Shown in pieces: positions 5,980 through 7,195 of a stretch of DNA of 7,195 nt (position 1 is its first letter; every line of letters begins with the position of its first letter). This DNA is from Dehalococcoidia bacterium (GTDB lineage Bacteria > Chloroflexota > Dehalococcoidia > JAENJB01). The notes below the pieces were generated by a model. The model was not told the DNA's origin. It saw nothing but the letters and a program-made list of their open reading frames with translations, and made no database searches. Both the position numbers and the translations under genes were made by a program. Where the stretch lies: positions 1 to 7,195 of the forward strand of contig JAUYGE010000023.1 in NCBI GenBank assembly GCA_030690705.1, in the 5' to 3' direction.

Positions 5980-7040
5980 ATCCCCTCGATGACCTCCAGT
6001 CCATAGGCAAGCTGGACACGCTCTGCATGCGCGTCTATCTGCAGGGCTGGCCGGAGCAGCTGCGGCAGGGGTGGCGCGATATCGCCGGGTTCCCTCTTCC
6101 CGAGGGCTATGGTGGAGTCAGCCGGGTGGTTATTCTGGGCATGGGGGGCTCGGCCATCGGCGGGGACCTGGTGAGGCGGCTGGTCGCCGGCGAGAGCCGG
6201 GTGCCCGTGGTCGTTCACCGCGATTACGACCTGCCGGCTTTTGTGGATGCCAACTCGCTGGTCATCGCCTCCAGCTACTCCGGCAATACGGAGGAGGTGC
6301 TGACGGCCCTGTCCCAGGCCGCCAGGCTGGGCGCCCGCCGGATAGCCATCTCTTCGGGAGGCAAGCTGGCCGAAGTAGCCGCACAGGAGGGGATTCCCTA
6401 CTTCCGTTTTGGCTATCAGGCTCCGCCGCGCGCCGGTCTGGGGTATGGTTTTGCCACTCTGCTGGGACTGCTATGCCGCCTGGGGTTGGTGAAGGACAGG
6501 TCAGCCGAGATAGCAGAGACGGTCAAGGTGCTGGAGAAGGTCTGCTGGGAGCTGAACGAGAACGTGCCGGCGGACCGGAATCTCGCCAAGAAACTGGCCG
6601 GGAAGCTTCATGGCCGCCTGATCGTGGTCTATGGCGCCGGACTGCTCTCCGAGGTAGCTTTCCGCTGGAAGACGCAGTTCAACGAGAACAGCAAGGCATG
6701 GGCCTTCTGCGAGCAACTACCCGAGCTGAACCACAACGCCGTGCTGGGCTACGAGTTTCCCAAAGAGATAAGTCGAAATGCCTGTGTCATTCTGCTCCGT
6801 TCCCCTCTGCTGCACCCGCGCCATCTGCTGCGCCAGTTGGTGACCGCCGAGCTTCTGGGACGGGCGGGGGTGGTCTACGATATTGTGGAGGGGGAAGGAC
6901 AGAGCCCTCTGAGCCAGATGATGACTTCAACGGTCATCGGCGACTATGTGAGCTACTACCTCTCTCTTCTGAACAAGACGGACCCCGGCCCCGTGCCGTC
7001 CATAGACTACCTGAAGAAGCGGCTGGAAGAGGAACGGTAG
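5976..7040 (+). CDS. Bifunctional phosphoglucose/phosphomannose isomerase, probable ATA start
   Basis: This SIS-domain isomerase of the archaeal-type PGI/PMI family (EC 5.3.1.9 and 5.3.1.8) converts glucose-6-P and mannose-6-P to fructose-6-P. Numbering from codon 5976, the first SIS domain has GMGGSAIGGD (55-64) and SSYSGNTEE (99-107), then PPRAGLGY (R152). The second has YGAGLLSEVAFRWK and FNENSKAW (E237), followed by ELNHN (H253). The E237-H253 spacing of 16 equals that of the catalytic Glu203 and His219 I recall for the Pyrobaculum enzyme. A lysine near the C-terminus (K334) fits a third active-site residue. The first ATG is at 6027, giving 337 aa, but it has no Shine-Dalgarno. The 17 codons before it read NPLDDLQSIGKLDTLC after the first codon, which looks like the usual family N-terminus. 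No ATG, GTG or TTG occurs in frame between the stop at 5952 and 6027, so ATA 5976, overlapping the mutase TAA stop, is the best start (354 aa). Function is secure; the start is not. Confidence 0.92.
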   Translation: MNPLDDLQSIGKLDTLCMRVYLQGWPEQLRQGWRDIAGFPLPEGYGGVSRVVILGMGGSAIGGDLVRRLVAGESRVPVVVHRDYDLPAFVDANSLVIASSYSGNTEEVLTALSQAARLGARRIAISSGGKLAEVAAQEGIPYFRFGYQAPPRAGLGYGFATLLGLLCRLGLVKDRSAEIAETVKVLEKVCWELNENVPADRNLAKKLAGKLHGRLIVVYGAGLLSEVAFRWKTQFNENSKAWAFCEQLPELNHNAVLGYEFPKEISRNACVILLRSPLLHPRHLLRQLVTAELLGRAGVVYDIVEGEGQSPLSQMMTSTVIGDYVSYYLSLLNKTDPGPVPSIDYLKKRLEEER

Positions 7041-7092
7041 GTCCGCAGTTTCCCCATCTAGTGCTAAATTGCACAAGTCAGCGCAATAAATA
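7041..7092. other. Short non-coding stretch after the isomerase gene
   Basis: No convincing ORF or RNA gene is visible. A TTGCAC at 7069-7074 could be a -35 element, but no good -10 sits at the right distance, so I do not call a promoter. The stretch leads directly into repeat half-units. Confidence 0.4.
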
Positions 7093-7157
7093 GAGATTCT
7101 TCGCTGCGCTCAGAATGACACCTTATACCTGTCACCCTGAGCGTAGCGAAGGGTCTC
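7093..7157. repeat. Inside-out pair of repeat halves (copy C), potential long hairpin
   Basis: A right-half unit, GAGATTCTTCGC...CTCAGAATGACA (7093-7120), is followed after 9 bases by a left-half unit, TGTCACCCTGAG...GAAGGGTCTC (7130-7157). The halves are inverted copies matching at 23 of 28 positions. In a + strand transcript three of the five differences become G-U pairs, leaving only two A-C mismatches, so a 28-bp stem with a 9-base loop can form. The order of halves is opposite to copies A and B. The hairpin lies about 50 bases past the isomerase stop and may end or stabilise the transcript, but it has no following T-tract. Confidence 0.75.
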
Positions 7158-7195
7158 GTCCCACTCACAAGCTAACGCTGATTATCGCAGCTAAG

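Noticed and set aside
6071..7093. A 340-codon + strand frame overlapping the isomerase gene
   Set aside because: It is an out-of-frame shadow in GC-rich DNA: low-complexity Gly/Arg/Ala/Pro sequence with no family motif, whereas the overlapping frame has all the isomerase motifs.
7069..7097. TTGCAC as a -35 promoter element
   Set aside because: No good -10 hexamer lies 16-18 bases downstream (the bases there read AGAGAT), and TAAATA is only 12 bases away.
1..7195. A hidden defence, CRISPR or mobile-element system
   Set aside because: No spaced direct repeats, transposase, integrase, nuclease or toxin-antitoxin motifs were seen. All long frames are explained by housekeeping enzymes.

Overview
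This window of about 7.2 kb is a compact, GC-rich bacterial segment with every convincing gene on the + strand. It holds one tiny open reading frame and five full-length housekeeping-type genes. The gene content, short gaps, strong AGGAGG ribosome binding sites, archaeal-type sugar-phosphate isomerase and intergenic TGTCATTCTGA...TCAGGATGACA repeats together suggest a Chloroflexota bacterium, perhaps Dehalococcoidia-like. That placement is inference from recalled family features, not from a database search.

Region 1 (1-1729): the window opens in the tail of an intergenic repeat. Next comes a perfect Shine-Dalgarno and a 33-codon, very basic small ORF (36-137). It runs into a two-domain kinase-like protein, an APH-fold domain followed by a P-loop kinase-like ATPase. 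The open frame of the large protein extends back to position 8, but its first ~45 codons lie over the small ORF in another frame and are probably not translated. Its real start is probably GTG 143 or ATG 164.

Region 2 (1730-4373): a structured ~105-bp repeat ends only a few bases before the ribosome binding site of ahcY (S-adenosylhomocysteine hydrolase). metK (S-adenosylmethionine synthetase) follows 10 bases later, its Shine-Dalgarno overlapping the ahcY stop codon. The two enzymes sit on either side of cellular methylation: MetK makes the methyl donor, and AhcY removes the inhibitory product and returns homocysteine and adenosine.

Region 3 (4374-7040): a second structured repeat (102 bp) precedes a TTG-started phosphohexomutase. 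Directly abutting it is a SIS-domain phosphoglucose/phosphomannose isomerase. Together they can interconvert hexose-1-phosphate, hexose-6-phosphate and fructose-6-phosphate, linking glycolysis or gluconeogenesis to nucleotide-sugar and mannose metabolism. The isomerase reading frame carries a family-like N-terminus upstream of its first ATG but no ATG, GTG or TTG there. An ATA codon overlapping the upstream stop is the likeliest start, and one G-to-A change from a classic ATGA overlap would explain it.

Region 4 (7041-7195): no gene. It contains two repeat half-units in an inside-out arrangement that could form a long hairpin.

I see no mobile-element gene, CRISPR array, tRNA, rRNA, known riboswitch or defence system. 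The core content is ordinary metabolism. The points of interest are the small basic ORF, the apparent ATA start and the repeat family.
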